A stretch of 64,000 nucleotides of DNA, from assembly GCF_001886815.1 (NCBI RefSeq), contig NZ_CP018099.1, positions 4,648,501-4,712,500 on the forward strand, given 5' to 3'. The position numbers were made by a program, and so were the translations under genes. Source of the stretch: Caldithrix abyssi DSM 13497. GTDB lineage: Bacteria > Calditrichota > Calditrichia > Calditrichales > Calditrichaceae. Positions 53,562-63,940 of this stretch are shown piece by piece. Under the pieces are notes generated by a model, which did not search any database, had not been told where the DNA came from, and saw only the letters and a program-made list of their open reading frames with translations. Each line of letters starts with the position of its first letter. The stretch's first letter is position 1.

Positions 53562-56043
53562 GGGTTTTCTCCAGAGATCTTTCAACTTTAGATGGTAAAT
53601 CTACTACAAAAACCGTACCATTCTCAACATGAGAATAAAAATCGATTTGCCCTCCATGTTGTTGCACAATTTGTTTGGCAAAAGCCAGGCCAAGGCCCGT
53701 ACCTTCTTTTTTGGTGCTGAAATGGGGTTCAAAAATTTTCTGTTGTATCTCGGGCGGGATCCCCCGGCCATTATCCTCGACTCGTATTTGAATGCCGGGC
53801 TCTTTTACGTTTTTTATTTTATCTGAGATGCGCAACCGAACAAAAATCTTCCCCTTTTCCTGAATGGCATCGATGGCATTTTCCACCAGAATGTGAATCA
53901 AAATTTCCATCTGCCGTTCATCCCAGCGCACGATCTCCGGCACACCGTCTTCAATATCGGTGATAATATCTACAGCGCTATTGGTACTATAAACCTGGAA
54001 AGGCTTTAAGGCACGCTCCAGGAAGGGCTTTAATGGAATATCTACGCTGGATATTTGTTCCAGGTCGCTAAACTTCAAAAAGCTTTTGGTAATGGCGCTG
54101 ATGCGTTTTAGTTCGTTGTGCGCCGTTTCCAGTTCTCGAGAAAGACCAGACAGCTGGGGCGCCTGTTCCTGAATTTGAATGTACAACATTTGCAATTTTA
54201 ATTGTACTCCGGCCAGCGGCGTTTTAATATCATGCACCATCTTCCTTACATTGCGCTGCCAGTTTTGTTGACGCTCGAGCAATACCTGACGTGTACTGTC
54301 TTTAATCTCCACCAGAAAAGCGTAGATATAGCCCAAAAATCCGATAAACGGGGTAACGCTTATCTCACCGATAAAATTCATGGAAGGTTTTTCAAAGGAA
54401 ATGGATTCTGTAACTTTGGTTTGCTGCTGTTTACACTTTTGAATGACTTTAATAACCGCATGATGCGCGCCCACCCCCTGTTCAATAAACACCCCTTCTT
54501 TTAATGGATTTTTTAAATCAAAAAATTGATTTATCCTTTTGTTAACGCTAAGAATACGCCCCTTAAAATCAATCAAAATGATGGCGTTTTCTGAGCCTTT
54601 TAAAAAATATAAAAAAGAAAGGATATAGCGATTTATTTTGACGAAAATTAAAAATCCTGATAGCAATATCATAAAACTAAGAAGAAACGACAGACTAAAC
54701 ACGAAAGGTATTTTACCGGCCCAACGATTGGTTTGAACTTGCAGTGAAATATGTCCTTCAGAGGTGGTAAATTTAAGCACTGGATAGGAATTTATAGGTT
54801 CACGGTAAAACGTCAGATCGCTTATCCCCTGTATCCGTTTAAAGTTATACCTGGCGAGCAATTGCCAATCCTGACTAAAAAGATACAGCCCTTTTGAATT
54901 ATTACAAATGATCTCAGGCTTGGTGTCGCCTAATATGTTTTCTATTTTATGAATCACTAAAGCCTTATGATCAGCCGACAGTTCTTTTTCTGTTAATAAT
55001 TTTAAAGAGTCGTTAAAAATCTGAACTTTAGGTACGTAATGCGTAAGATAAATCAGGGGACGTTTTCCATACGTGTTTATCCCATAATTAAAGGCCGTTT
55101 TTGAAAGAGGTTTTTTCTTGATTTGAAATGAAGAATCAATGGTGAATAAGGTCGGTAGATCTTTACTATTACTTAACAAAAGATAGATACGGTTTGGGCC
55201 AGGCATTTCCAGATATTCCATTTCTACATTGCAAAACTTATCGCCAATTTTTTTGGGAGGCTCTAATAGATTAAGTTGTTCGTCTAATATTAATAGCCAG
55301 GAAAAGGCGTCTGACAAAAAAACCGTTGTCGGAAAATTATTCGTTGCCGCGCTGGTTAAAATAATTTCTTTATGTCCGTCTTGATTTAAATCGGTAACCT
55401 TAAAAGATACCGGCCCCATGTGGTGTTCAAAGCGCCGAACGATTTTTTTATTTTGAAGATCATATAAGCACAAACAGCGTGGTAATTTAGAGTAGCCGCT
55501 ATTCAAGGAAAACAAAAGCTGGGCGCCCCGGCCATTAAAATTTACCACCCGGGCTGTAATTAACTGGATGTCCCAGTTTTCGCGACTTCGTTGGGGTGAA
55601 GAGGGGAGAATTGGTTGTTCAAACAGCAGATATTCCACATTAAAAACATCGATGATTGTTAAGTAAAGCGCCTTATTATCGTTAGAAAAAATAAATAAAT
55701 CGTCGAAGCCATCCTGGTTATAGTCATAAAACACCGGTTTACTCAGGACAATGCGATGATTAAAGTTAAATTGGTCGATCAATCCGCGCTGATAATCCTG
55801 GTAAAATTTAAGGTAATAAAAACCCTGCAGAGGGTCATTGACCATAACAAGGCGTTCTTTAAAACCGTCACGATCAAAGTCATGATAAAAAATGCGTGTT
55901 ATCGTTCTGTCAAAGGGATTGTAGCGAAACTCTTTTAAGCTATATGGTAATATATACCTGCTGGCAAGAAAAGAGGTAATGATGGCGACGCTTAAAGACG
56001 CAAAGCCAAATATTAATAGAATTTTATGTAGGGGTTTTTGCAT
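53539..56043 (-). CDS. Sensor histidine kinase with FG-GAP/EF-hand-like periplasmic sensor region
   Basis: About 834 residues. A membrane helix lies at 8-28. A large periplasmic region of ~400 residues has repeats of form D-x-D/N-x-D-G ([10 protein letters not shown] at 54-63, [10 protein letters not shown] at 106-115, [10 protein letters not shown] near 225) within beta-rich FG-GAP/VCBS-like units. A second helix lies near 455-480, then a PAS-like domain, HisKA with His near 603 ([10 protein letters not shown]), and HATPase ([20 protein letters not shown] near 783). ATG 56043 is preferred; the frame reaches TTG 56124. The repeats suggest calcium binding or ligand display; the signal is unknown. 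Confidence 0.88.
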   Translation of the reverse strand: MQKPLHKILLIFGFASLSVAIITSFLASRYILPYSLKEFRYNPFDRTITRIFYHDFDRDGFKERLVMVNDPLQGFYYLKFYQDYQRGLIDQFNFNHRIVLSKPVFYDYNQDGFDDLFIFSNDNKALYLTIIDVFNVEYLLFEQPILPSSPQRSRENWDIQLITARVVNFNGRGAQLLFSLNSGYSKLPRCLCLYDLQNKKIVRRFEHHMGPVSFKVTDLNQDGHKEIILTSAATNNFPTTVFLSDAFSWLLILDEQLNLLEPPKKIGDKFCNVEMEYLEMPGPNRIYLLLSNSKDLPTLFTIDSSFQIKKKPLSKTAFNYGINTYGKRPLIYLTHYVPKVQIFNDSLKLLTEKELSADHKALVIHKIENILGDTKPEIICNNSKGLYLFSQDWQLLARYNFKRIQGISDLTFYREPINSYPVLKFTTSEGHISLQVQTNRWAGKIPFVFSLSFLLSFMILLSGFLIFVKINRYILSFLYFLKGSENAIILIDFKGRILSVNKRINQFFDLKNPLKEGVFIEQGVGAHHAVIKVIQKCKQQQTKVTESISFEKPSMNFIGEISVTPFIGFLGYIYAFLVEIKDSTRQVLLERQQNWQRNVRKMVHDIKTPLAGVQLKLQMLYIQIQEQAPQLSGLSRELETAHNELKRISAITKSFLKFSDLEQISSVDIPLKPFLERALKPFQVYSTNSAVDIITDIEDGVPEIVRWDERQMEILIHILVENAIDAIQEKGKIFVRLRISDKIKNVKEPGIQIRVEDNGRGIPPEIQQKIFEPHFSTKKEGTGLGLAFAKQIVQQHGGQIDFYSHVENGTVFVVDLPSKVERSLEKTHVSHSGH

Positions 56044-56617
56044 TTTAAAAAGTCCATTGAATCGATACGAAACTAAGATAATAAAGCAATCGCTCAAATT
56101 CAAGGAGATGTTGCAGGCCTGCAACCGGGCAGACTCAAAACTTGTTTTGCCTTAACATGCTGAAATTAAAAGACGTTACTGGTTGAAATAAATTCGCATT
56201 TAAGCCAGAGATCTCGCTGTAAAAAAGGGTTATTGCAGCCTGGCAACATCTTTTTACCCTATAAGTTGCAAATGTGAAACATCAACCGCAGAGAAAGCAA
56301 CATTCAGATGGCTGCTGAGAGCACGATCAAAGCCTTTTGCAGCTTTTTCAGCCAGGACATCCAGACAAAGAAATTTCATAAGCTGCTTGTTTTTTGGGAG
56401 GCGTGCTGTGAAGCATCTTACAGGAAGATCATCTCAAATCGAGATAAGCAGGCGAAGCTCCGTAGGAATGAAAGTTGAGGATAATAGCCTTGAAAAAATG
56501 ACATAAAAGTATATCAGTTTACTCTAATCAGTTGCTCAAAAAATATTTTCATTTTTCTTTTTTCGATTATAACTTACGCGACTAAATAAAAACAAGTTAA
56601 CTCAGGGTTTAATTTCA
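56044..56617. other. Divergent region between kinase and helicase genes
   Basis: This 574-base gap must hold promoters in both directions. It contains two TTGC-N6-GCAA palindromes (56111-56124 and 56234-56247) and AT-rich sequence before the helicase. A GG-N10-GC pair, the sigma54 spacing, occurs on the minus strand within the first palindrome. I see no gene. Confidence 0.5.
56110..56125. promoter_or_regulatory. 16-bp perfect palindrome, possible operator
   Basis: GTTGCAGGCCTGCAAC is fully self-complementary and lies ~70 bases upstream of the kinase ATG. A second, looser site with the same TTGC-N6-GCAA frame lies at 56234-56247. The pair may bind the Fis-type domain of the adjacent regulator; this is inference. 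Confidence 0.45.
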
Positions 56618-59600
56618 ATGAAATTCGATTTAGATCTTCTACAGAGAGAAACCGGAATAACCGTTTTTAACAAAGGCAAAAACTATTTCAAAACGAAAAG
56701 AGTAAAGATTATTCAAGCGACCAGTGACAGAGTGGAAAGCTTTGTCTATGGTATGCACGAATATAAAGTTATAATCCAACAAAAAGATAGCGCTTTTTAT
56801 GTGGAATGTAATTGTCCCTATTTTGTAACCAGCGACCGCATTTGCAAACATATTGTCGCCACTATTTTTGAATATGAACAACTGCGAGAAGAGAAAATCA
56901 ATGTTGTTGCCGAAGCCGCCAGCTGGCAAGCCCTTATTCCCCCTGAAGAGTCGAACATTAAAAAAAAATCTCGCAATCGTGTAGCTTTTGTCCTCAGTTT
57001 TTTCCCAACTTCATGGCAAATAAAACCGGTTCTACGCTACATTAAAAAAGATGGAAGTCTGGGCCGCGAAGTTAACTTTAGTTTGCAATATTTCAGTGCG
57101 TACGATTTCGAAACCAATCCTGATGAATTAATGGCTTTAGGATTTTTAAGCGGCCTAACCCGCATATCGAATTCTATTGGTTTTATGTACGGCAGCGAAT
57201 ACGGTCAAATTTTACATTACTTGAGAGATTCCCTCCTCTTGTACAATTTTAACAGCTGGGAAAACATACCCATTTCATTTTTAAAAGAACCTTTCGATCT
57301 CCACTTTACTATCGAAAAAGAAGAAGATCAATATGTATTTAAACTTTTTCTAAAAACGGCCAATGGCGATCAAAAAATTATGGTGAATGATCAGTTTTTA
57401 TTGCTTTCTTCAGAACGGATTTATTTTTTCTATGACATGAAAATCTGGCCGGTCAAGCAAAAGATTTCCGCCAACCTTCTTTTACCTTTTTGTAATGCGG
57501 AAAATGGGCTTATCATCCCAGAAAAAGAGATGCCCCAATTTTTAAAGGACGTGTATCCTCAATTTCTGGAAGCCAAAGCAGAAACCGAACTTCCCGATTC
57601 CGTTCAATTAACGGTGATGGACAGTCTGGTAAAAAAAGCGCTGTATTTGTCTGAGGTAGAAGGAAATTTACACATTTCCGTTTCCTTTTTTTACGGCGGA
57701 CAACAAGAAGACATTCAACCCATCAAAGTCGATGCCCTGCCTTTTAAAAAGCACACAATGCTGCTTCAAAAAAAACAATATATTCTAATCGCTCGCCAGG
57801 AAGAAGTGGAAAATTTTTATTTGAACATTCTTACCGAGCATCAGCTGGTCAGGCAGGAGAACGAATTTGTCCTGGCCAAAAAGGTAGATGCATTAGATTG
57901 GTTATTTGATACGATACCGGAGCTGGCCAAAAAAGGATTTGAAATTTACGGCGAGGAAAAGCTGGACAAGCTTAAGGTGCGTCGCGCTGCTGCCCGCCTT
58001 ATCACCCAGGTGTCTTCCGAAACGGATTGGTTTGATCTTAACGTGGAAATCGATTTTGACGGACTGCGCATGTCGTATCAGGAAGTGGTGAAAGCCCTGC
58101 GCAAAAACAAAAATTTTATTCGCTTAAGCGACGGTTCTGCGGCAAAGATCGGTCAGGATACACTTAACAAGATAGCTCTGATCAAAACCTTTGGTAGTCG
58201 GTCAAAACGGGATGGTACGGTACGCCTCTCTAAAACCCAGGCTTTATTAATCGATGAAATCCTTAACGATTCCGCACAGGCTGAAGCCGATCAGGCCTTC
58301 AGAGACCATCTAAAAAAATTGAAAAGCTTTAAGGCCATTCGTCCTGTGGAACTACCTAAAAACTTTCGAGGGGAATTAAGGCCTTACCAGAAGGCCGGAC
58401 TTGATTGGCTAGTGTTTTTAAATGAATATGGTCTGGGCGGCTGCCTGGCCGACGACATGGGCCTTGGCAAAACCATTCAGGCCCTGGCGCTTTTGCAGCT
58501 GCAAAAAGAAAAATTGAAAAAGAATCTTGTGTCGTTAATCGTGGCGCCCACTTCGGTACTTACAAACTGGCAAAACGAAGCCGCAAGGTTTACGCCCGAC
58601 TTAAAGGTTTACCTGCATGCCGGGCTGGAAAGGGAAAAAAATGTGCGTCATTTTGAGCAATTCGATCTGATTATTACTTCTTACGCTTTGCTCTGGCGCG
58701 ATTTCGATCTATTAAAAGAGATCTCTTTCCATTACGTCATTCTGGATGAATCGCAAAAAATAAAAAACCCCCTGTCCGTTACGGCTCGCGCGGCCTATCG
58801 TTTGCGTGCCAGCCATCGTCTGGTGATGACCGGCACGCCCATTGAAAACAACCTTGCAGAGTTGTGGTCGCAGTTCCAGTTTATTAATCCGGGTATGCTG
58901 GGTGCCTTAAAAGCGTTTACCACGCACTTTGGCAAGGCCATCGAAAAGCAGGGCGATCAGGAAAAAGCCGAACAACTGCGCCGCCTCATCTACCCCTTTA
59001 TTTTGAGAAGGACCAAAGACATGGTAGCTAAAGAACTGCCGCCCAAAGTGGAAAACATCCTGTTTTGCGATATGAGCGACCAACAACAAAAGGCTTACGA
59101 AAAATGGCGCGACTACTACCGGGCGCTGATCTTAAAAACCATTAATGAAAAGGGGCTCAATCGCTCTAAAATGAAAGTATTGGAAGGGCTAACCCGCTTG
59201 CGTCAGCTGGCCATTCATCCGGCCATGGTAGAGAATAACCACAAATCCGATTCCGGAAAATTTTATGCCCTGCACGACATCCTGGAAGAAGTGATTAAAG
59301 AAAATCATAAAGTACTGCTCTTTTCGCAGTTTGTCAAAGCGCTTACCCTGGTGCGTCAGGGCCTGGATCAACGCTCCATTCCCTATCTCTATCTGGATGG
59401 GAGCACCAAAAACCGCCAGAAGTTAGTAGATAAGTTTCAGAACAATTCAAAGATCAAAATATTTTTAATCTCCCTTAAGGCCGGCGGGCTGGGCTTAAAT
59501 CTTACGGCCGCCGATTATGTAATTCACCTTGATCCCTGGTGGAATCCGGCCGTTGAAGCGCAGGCCATGGATCGAGCGCACCGCATCGGACAGAGTAAAA

Positions 59601-59758
59601 AGGTGTTTGTTTACAAAATGATTACCAGAGGCTCCGTGGAAGAAAAGATTCTGGCCCTGCAGCAAAGAAAGAAAAATCTGGCCGAACAATTGATCACCAC
59701 CGACGCAGCGTTCTTTAAAAACCTCGAAAAAGATGATATTGTGCAGTTGTTTTCTTGA
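56618..59758 (+). CDS. SNF2-family helicase with N-terminal SWIM zinc finger
   Basis: A 1046-residue superfamily 2 ATPase. The SWIM zinc motif is near 64-78 (C64, C66, C76, H78 in CNCPYFV...ICKH). A long middle domain is followed by the SNF2 core: Walker A DDMGLGKT near 611, DESQ (for DEAQ/DEAH) near 710, TGTPIENNLAELWSQ, and the C-terminal helicase part with LISLKAGGLGLNLTAADYVI and RAHRIGQ. Relatives translocate on DNA and remodel bound proteins such as RNA polymerase. The ATG lacks a strong ribosome site. It stands alone with no methylase or nuclease neighbour, so a defence role is not supported. Confidence 0.92.
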   Translation: MKFDLDLLQRETGITVFNKGKNYFKTKRVKIIQATSDRVESFVYGMHEYKVIIQQKDSAFYVECNCPYFVTSDRICKHIVATIFEYEQLREEKINVVAEAASWQALIPPEESNIKKKSRNRVAFVLSFFPTSWQIKPVLRYIKKDGSLGREVNFSLQYFSAYDFETNPDELMALGFLSGLTRISNSIGFMYGSEYGQILHYLRDSLLLYNFNSWENIPISFLKEPFDLHFTIEKEEDQYVFKLFLKTANGDQKIMVNDQFLLLSSERIYFFYDMKIWPVKQKISANLLLPFCNAENGLIIPEKEMPQFLKDVYPQFLEAKAETELPDSVQLTVMDSLVKKALYLSEVEGNLHISVSFFYGGQQEDIQPIKVDALPFKKHTMLLQKKQYILIARQEEVENFYLNILTEHQLVRQENEFVLAKKVDALDWLFDTIPELAKKGFEIYGEEKLDKLKVRRAAARLITQVSSETDWFDLNVEIDFDGLRMSYQEVVKALRKNKNFIRLSDGSAAKIGQDTLNKIALIKTFGSRSKRDGTVRLSKTQALLIDEILNDSAQAEADQAFRDHLKKLKSFKAIRPVELPKNFRGELRPYQKAGLDWLVFLNEYGLGGCLADDMGLGKTIQALALLQLQKEKLKKNLVSLIVAPTSVLTNWQNEAARFTPDLKVYLHAGLEREKNVRHFEQFDLIITSYALLWRDFDLLKEISFHYVILDESQKIKNPLSVTARAAYRLRASHRLVMTGTPIENNLAELWSQFQFINPGMLGALKAFTTHFGKAIEKQGDQEKAEQLRRLIYPFILRRTKDMVAKELPPKVENILFCDMSDQQQKAYEKWRDYYRALILKTINEKGLNRSKMKVLEGLTRLRQLAIHPAMVENNHKSDSGKFYALHDILEEVIKENHKVLLFSQFVKALTLVRQGLDQRSIPYLYLDGSTKNRQKLVDKFQNNSKIKIFLISLKAGGLGLNLTAADYVIHLDPWWNPAVEAQAMDRAHRIGQSKKVFVYKMITRGSVEEKILALQQRKKNLAEQLITTDAAFFKNLEKDDIVQLFS

Positions 59759-59832
59759 CACTATTTTTGACCATAATCAGGATATTTCCTTCAAAAAATG
59801 TAATTCCTTAGCGTGCGAAAATTTTTGTGCTG

Positions 59833-60138
59833 CTGGATTGGTTGAATGGTTAATTAGTTTAATGGTTGAATAGTTAGCCTGTCATTTCAAACCTGTTTCT
59901 GCAAGTGTGGTGAATTCCTGCCACCGTTTATGTAGGGGCGAAGGATTTCCAAGAACAATTCAGCGATGGTAAGCATTAATCTTTAGTCATATCAAAAAAG
60001 CGCTCTGGATAAAGTAGGGTTGGAAATCCTTCGCCCTTTCAAGTACGTTCATTCCTGATCTTTTGTCTGGGAGTGAGGATCGAGCGAGCAAGGGTAATTT
60101 AATTTAAAATATTCATTGGGCCCATTGTGACTTCTCTG
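59833..60138. repeat. 306-bp dispersed intergenic repeat, copy 2
   Basis: About 90% identical to 44775-45081. After the shared end GTGACTTCTCTG the copies part; copy 1 has ~120 extra bases before its 119-bp unit, while copy 2 goes almost directly into the related sequence. Confidence 0.9.
59931..60041. mobile_element. MITE-like unit, copy 2
   Basis: Inverted ends at 59931-59951 and 60021-60041, as in copy 1 at 44875-44984, with one to two mismatches. Length 111 bp, non-coding. Confidence 0.7.
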
Positions 60139-60481
60139 GTTGCTTGAAATAATTTATTTAACCTTTCCTACGATGATTGGCGTAATCTGCGAGAAAATTA
60201 CTTTACGCGCATTGCGCTTGATTTTGGTTATGCCTTTGCTGTCTTAGAAAGATTGATGGATTATGCTGATTTTCGGCGCATACGAGAGGTTACTCTCCTT
60301 TCAAAGGAAACTTTTAAAGTAGAAAAATACTATCACGCTAATCCCCAAATCAAAAAAATCACAGTTCAGAAATTTGCACTCCGACACATTTATTTGAATT
60401 TTTTTATTTCACCCTTGTATTAATAGCAACTTTTGTTAAAATTACTCGTTAATATCAATCAAAATGAAAGGGTAGATAAAA

Positions 60482-61240
60482 ATGGATGAATCTTTAAACA
60501 ATCAAAATAATCAGCAAGAACCCATGCCGGCTTCTGAAGTCGAACCTGCTGCTCCTAAACTCTCTTTGTGGCAGCAGCTGGTTAAAGTCTTTTCCGATCC
60601 GGTGAACTTTTTTAATCATCTGCGCAGCAACCCTACCTGGTTATTCCCTTTTCTTTTGATTGTTCTGATGAGCATCGTGTTTACCGCGGCCACCAAAGAC
60701 CAGATGCTGGAATATCGCAAACAGCTCATCCTCGATTCGGACAAGATGACCGAAGAGATGAAAGACATGGCCCTTGAGCAACTTGAAAACATGACGCCGA
60801 CCGCGTACTATATTCAATCCGTTGTGGGCAGCGTCATCGGAAGCGCCATTGTTTTTGCCATTGCCGCGGGACTCTTTCTTTTGACCGGCAACTTCTTTTT
60901 AGGAGGAAAGGCAACCTTTAAACAAATGTTTGCCCTATACGTTTGGGGCAACATCGTCAGTCTGGTGGAGATGCCGGTTAAAATGATTTTAATCCTTCAA
61001 AAAAATTCAGCGGAAGTTTACACCAGCCTCGCTTTGCTTATGGACCCGCAACAAAGCGATACGGTTCTTTTTAAACTTTTAAATGCCGTCGATATTTTTA
61101 CCATCTGGAAGATCATTTTATGGTCCATTGGTTTCGGTATTATTTATCGTTTTAGCGCAAAAAAATCTTACCTAACGGTTATTTCCCTGTACGTTATTTA
61201 TGTGTTAATTAGCGTAGGGCTTGGCCGTTTGTTTGTTTAA
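60482..61240 (+). CDS. Yip1-family integral membrane protein
   Basis: A 252-residue protein. A polar ~40-residue N-terminus is followed by a conserved FSDPVNFFNHLRSNPTWLFPFLL start and about five membrane helices (near 55-75, 118-140, 155-175, 205-225, 232-250). It fits the bacterial Yip1 family; function is unknown, though such genes often sit with efflux genes. It lies 15 bases before the TolC-like gene and likely heads the export operon. Confidence 0.82.
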   Translation: MDESLNNQNNQQEPMPASEVEPAAPKLSLWQQLVKVFSDPVNFFNHLRSNPTWLFPFLLIVLMSIVFTAATKDQMLEYRKQLILDSDKMTEEMKDMALEQLENMTPTAYYIQSVVGSVIGSAIVFAIAAGLFLLTGNFFLGGKATFKQMFALYVWGNIVSLVEMPVKMILILQKNSAEVYTSLALLMDPQQSDTVLFKLLNAVDIFTIWKIILWSIGFGIIYRFSAKKSYLTVISLYVIYVLISVGLGRLFV

Positions 61241-61255
61241 ACAAAGGAGTTTATA

Positions 61256-62659
61256 ATGAGGCACGGAATTCGTGGCGTTACTACCTTAATCGTACTTATT
61301 CTTTTTGTAAGCCTGCCTGAGTTTAGCCGCGCTCAGGAAACCAAAACAGTTATGACGCTGGAAGAATGTATTCAACTGGCATTGCAAAGCAACTTCAATC
61401 TGCGCAATTCGTTTTACATGAAAAAAGCAGCCGATTTTGACGTGTTAAAAAGTTACCGCGGCATTTTGCCTCAGGTCAGCGTTTCTGTAGGCAGAGGCGA
61501 AATCGAAACCGGGCCTTCAGAATACCTGAGCAACGAGCCGGTAGGCATCGACCCTGAAACAGGCAACGTTATTTACGAACAACGCACGCGTAAAATAGAA
61601 AAGCAAACGCGTTCCTCCAGCTCGGCCGGCTTAACCGTTTCGCAAACCGTTTTCGATGGCGGCATCTGGTGGAATCAGATTCGTAAGGCCAAGACCGATC
61701 GTGAAGCCAGCGAATACCAGTACGAAAACGATCGCAACCAGGTCATCTTTCAGGTGCAACAGGCCTATTTCGACCTAATCAAACAAAAAAAGCTTCTCGA
61801 CGTGTACGAAGTAGCCATCGAACGCAGCCGGGCGCAACTGGAACGCTCCCAGAAGATGTACGAGCTGGGCGCCACGGCGCAGGTGGACGTGTACCGGGCT
61901 AAGGTAAACCTGGGCAACGATCGCATTAATTATCTCAATCAAAAGAATATTTTCGAAGAAGCGAAAAAGAAACTCAATCTTTTGATGGGACGCGATCCCT
62001 TAACGCCCATCGACGTGCAACCAGAGTTCCGCATTCCGGGCGAGCTTCCCGAACTGGAAGAGCTCTTTAAAACGGCCTGGCAACACCATCCCCTGCTAAA
62101 AAAGGACTTGCTCAGTTTGCAGTCCAGCGCCCTGTCTGTTAAAATGGCCAAAGGGCTGAACTTCCCGCGCATTTCCATCTATTTAAACTATGATCGTTTT
62201 CATGAATCGGCCATTAAGGTCTTTTCCGACTATGACCAGAACTATCAGATTCGCTATGGAATTAATCTTTCGCTCAATCTGTTCAACGGTTTTTCCGATT
62301 ACGCCGATATTCAAAAAGCCGAGTTAAATCGCAAGATGGTGCGCGAACAAATCGAAGAATACAAGCGCAGCCTGAAATCAGAAATCCACAAAACCTACCA
62401 GAACTACCTATCTACACTGGAAATGATTAAAATTAACGAAGAAAATTTACAGGCCGCTAAAGAGGAATATCGCCTGGCGCAGGAACGATACAACATCGGC
62501 GCCGGCACGCAGCTGGAGGTGCGCGAGGCTCAGGTCAATTTAACGCGCGCCGAAGAGACCCTGGTCTCCACCGAATACAATGCCCAGCTTTTACTGGCTC
62601 AGTTAGACAATCAACTGGGACTCAGCTTCACCAAGGTAAAAGAAAAACTACAAAAATAG
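61256..62659 (+). CDS. TolC-like outer-membrane efflux protein
   Basis: A 467-residue OEP-family channel. Signal peptide with hydrophobic core about 9-22, cleaved near SRA-QE. It starts with the family motif MTLEECIQLALQSNFNL, then helical coiled coils, with the second repeat ending in YNIGAGTQLEVREAQVNLTRAEETL. AAGGAG precedes the ATG. It is the first of three export genes; with the adaptor and ABC ATPase it forms a MacAB-TolC-like complex across both membranes. Confidence 0.92.
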   Translation: MRHGIRGVTTLIVLILFVSLPEFSRAQETKTVMTLEECIQLALQSNFNLRNSFYMKKAADFDVLKSYRGILPQVSVSVGRGEIETGPSEYLSNEPVGIDPETGNVIYEQRTRKIEKQTRSSSSAGLTVSQTVFDGGIWWNQIRKAKTDREASEYQYENDRNQVIFQVQQAYFDLIKQKKLLDVYEVAIERSRAQLERSQKMYELGATAQVDVYRAKVNLGNDRINYLNQKNIFEEAKKKLNLLMGRDPLTPIDVQPEFRIPGELPELEELFKTAWQHHPLLKKDLLSLQSSALSVKMAKGLNFPRISIYLNYDRFHESAIKVFSDYDQNYQIRYGINLSLNLFNGFSDYADIQKAELNRKMVREQIEEYKRSLKSEIHKTYQNYLSTLEMIKINEENLQAAKEEYRLAQERYNIGAGTQLEVREAQVNLTRAEETLVSTEYNAQLLLAQLDNQLGLSFTKVKEKLQK

Positions 62660-62740
62660 GATGAATATGGCGGGCAATGAATGCTCGTTTTTACAAACGA
62701 TTACATCAAATCGTATTTGAGGTAAGACAGGAAGTAAAAA

Positions 62741-63940
62741 ATGAATACCAAAAAAATTTTGATCATAGTCGGCGTTGTGTTGTTAATCGCCCTGATCATT
62801 GTGGGCAACCTGCTTAAAAAAGATCGCGGCATCGAAGTGCTCAGCGAAAAGGTGACGCGCGGCACGGTTCAGCAAAAGGTCACCGGCTCGGGTCAAATCC
62901 GACCGGCTACCGAAGTTAAGGTCAGCGCGCAGGTGGCCGGTAAAATCATCCGCCTGCACGTAAAAGAAGGCGATCATGTAAAAAAAGGCCAGTTGCTGGT
63001 CGAACTGGATGAGGAAAAGTATCGGGCCAATGTAGAACGCGCCGAATCGCAACTGCTGGCGGCCAAAGCCAATGAAAAAAAAGCGCACAGCGAATTGCAG
63101 CGCACCAGGCAACTGTTTAAGCGTAAACTGGTTTCCACAGCCGATCTGGAAGCGGCCGAAGCAAATTTTGAGGCGGCCATGAGCAACCGTTTGCAAGCCG
63201 AAGCGTCCTTAAAAGAAGCGCAGGACGCGCTGGACAAGACAAAGCTTTACGCCACCATCGAGGGCGTGGTCACGCGCGTCAATAAAGAAGAAGGCGAAAT
63301 GGCCCTGGGCGCTCAGTTTCAGGAAGACGTTATTCTGGTCGTTTCCGATCTTTCTGTGATGGAAGCCGTTGTGGAAATAGACGAAAACGACGTGGTAAAT
63401 GTGGAGCTGGGCGATTCTGCCATTGTAGAGGTAGATGCCTTTCCGGACACAACTTTTAAGGGAATGGTTACGGAAATCGCGCACTCCGCCATCACCAAAG
63501 GAATGGGCACCACCGAACAGGTTACCAACTTTGAAGTAACCGTTACCATCGACCGGCCGGATCCCCGTTTTCGTCCCGGAATGAGCACCACGGTCGATAT
63601 TTTAACCAAACGGCTGGACAATGTTTTAAAAGTGCCCATTCAGGCGGTTACGGTGCGTTCCAAAGACGAAATCGAAGGGAAAAATAAAAAGAAATCGTCC
63701 AGAGCGGACGAATCCCCCAAAATCAAAGATGAAGACTTACGCGAAGTTGTTTTTGTGATTAAAGAGGGCAAAGCCGTTATTAAGCCGGTAAAACTGGGAA
63801 TCAGCGACGACACGCACTACGCGGTGCTTTCCGGCTTACAAGAAGGCGACGAAGTGATCACCGGACCGTTCCGCGTGTTAACCAAAACCCTGAAAAACGG
63901 ACAGGCGGTGCGAGTAAAAAAAGAGGTTGAAAAAGACTGA
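62741..63940 (+). CDS. Periplasmic adaptor of an ABC exporter (MacA/HlyD type)
   Basis: A 399-residue membrane fusion protein with one N-terminal membrane anchor (about 5-24) rather than a lipobox. Lipoyl half 1 (VSAQVAGKIIRLHVKEGDHVKKGQLLVELD), alpha hairpin (~95-165) and lipoyl half 2 are followed by the beta barrel and a lysine-rich insert (~312-330). It links the TolC-like channel to the ABC permease. Its TGA overlaps the next ATG (TGATG at 63938-63942). The 81 bases before it lack an obvious own promoter. Confidence 0.92.
   Translation: MNTKKILIIVGVVLLIALIIVGNLLKKDRGIEVLSEKVTRGTVQQKVTGSGQIRPATEVKVSAQVAGKIIRLHVKEGDHVKKGQLLVELDEEKYRANVERAESQLLAAKANEKKAHSELQRTRQLFKRKLVSTADLEAAEANFEAAMSNRLQAEASLKEAQDALDKTKLYATIEGVVTRVNKEEGEMALGAQFQEDVILVVSDLSVMEAVVEIDENDVVNVELGDSAIVEVDAFPDTTFKGMVTEIAHSAITKGMGTTEQVTNFEVTVTIDRPDPRFRPGMSTTVDILTKRLDNVLKVPIQAVTVRSKDEIEGKNKKKSSRADESPKIKDEDLREVVFVIKEGKAVIKPVKLGISDDTHYAVLSGLQEGDEVITGPFRVLTKTLKNGQAVRVKKEVEKD

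Larger units (their letters stand above)
59759..60481. other. Large intergenic region with repeat copy 2
   Basis: This 723-base stretch is dominated by copy 2 of the 306-bp repeat (59833-60138) and a diverged relative of the 119-bp repeat (60146-60240). The last 200 bases are AT-rich and should hold the promoter of the Yip1 gene. I see no gene. Confidence 0.55.

Noticed and set aside
56618-59758. Phage-defence system built around the SNF2 helicase
   Set aside because: No nuclease, methyltransferase, phospholipase D or other defence partner lies beside it; neighbours are a two-component system and non-coding repeats.
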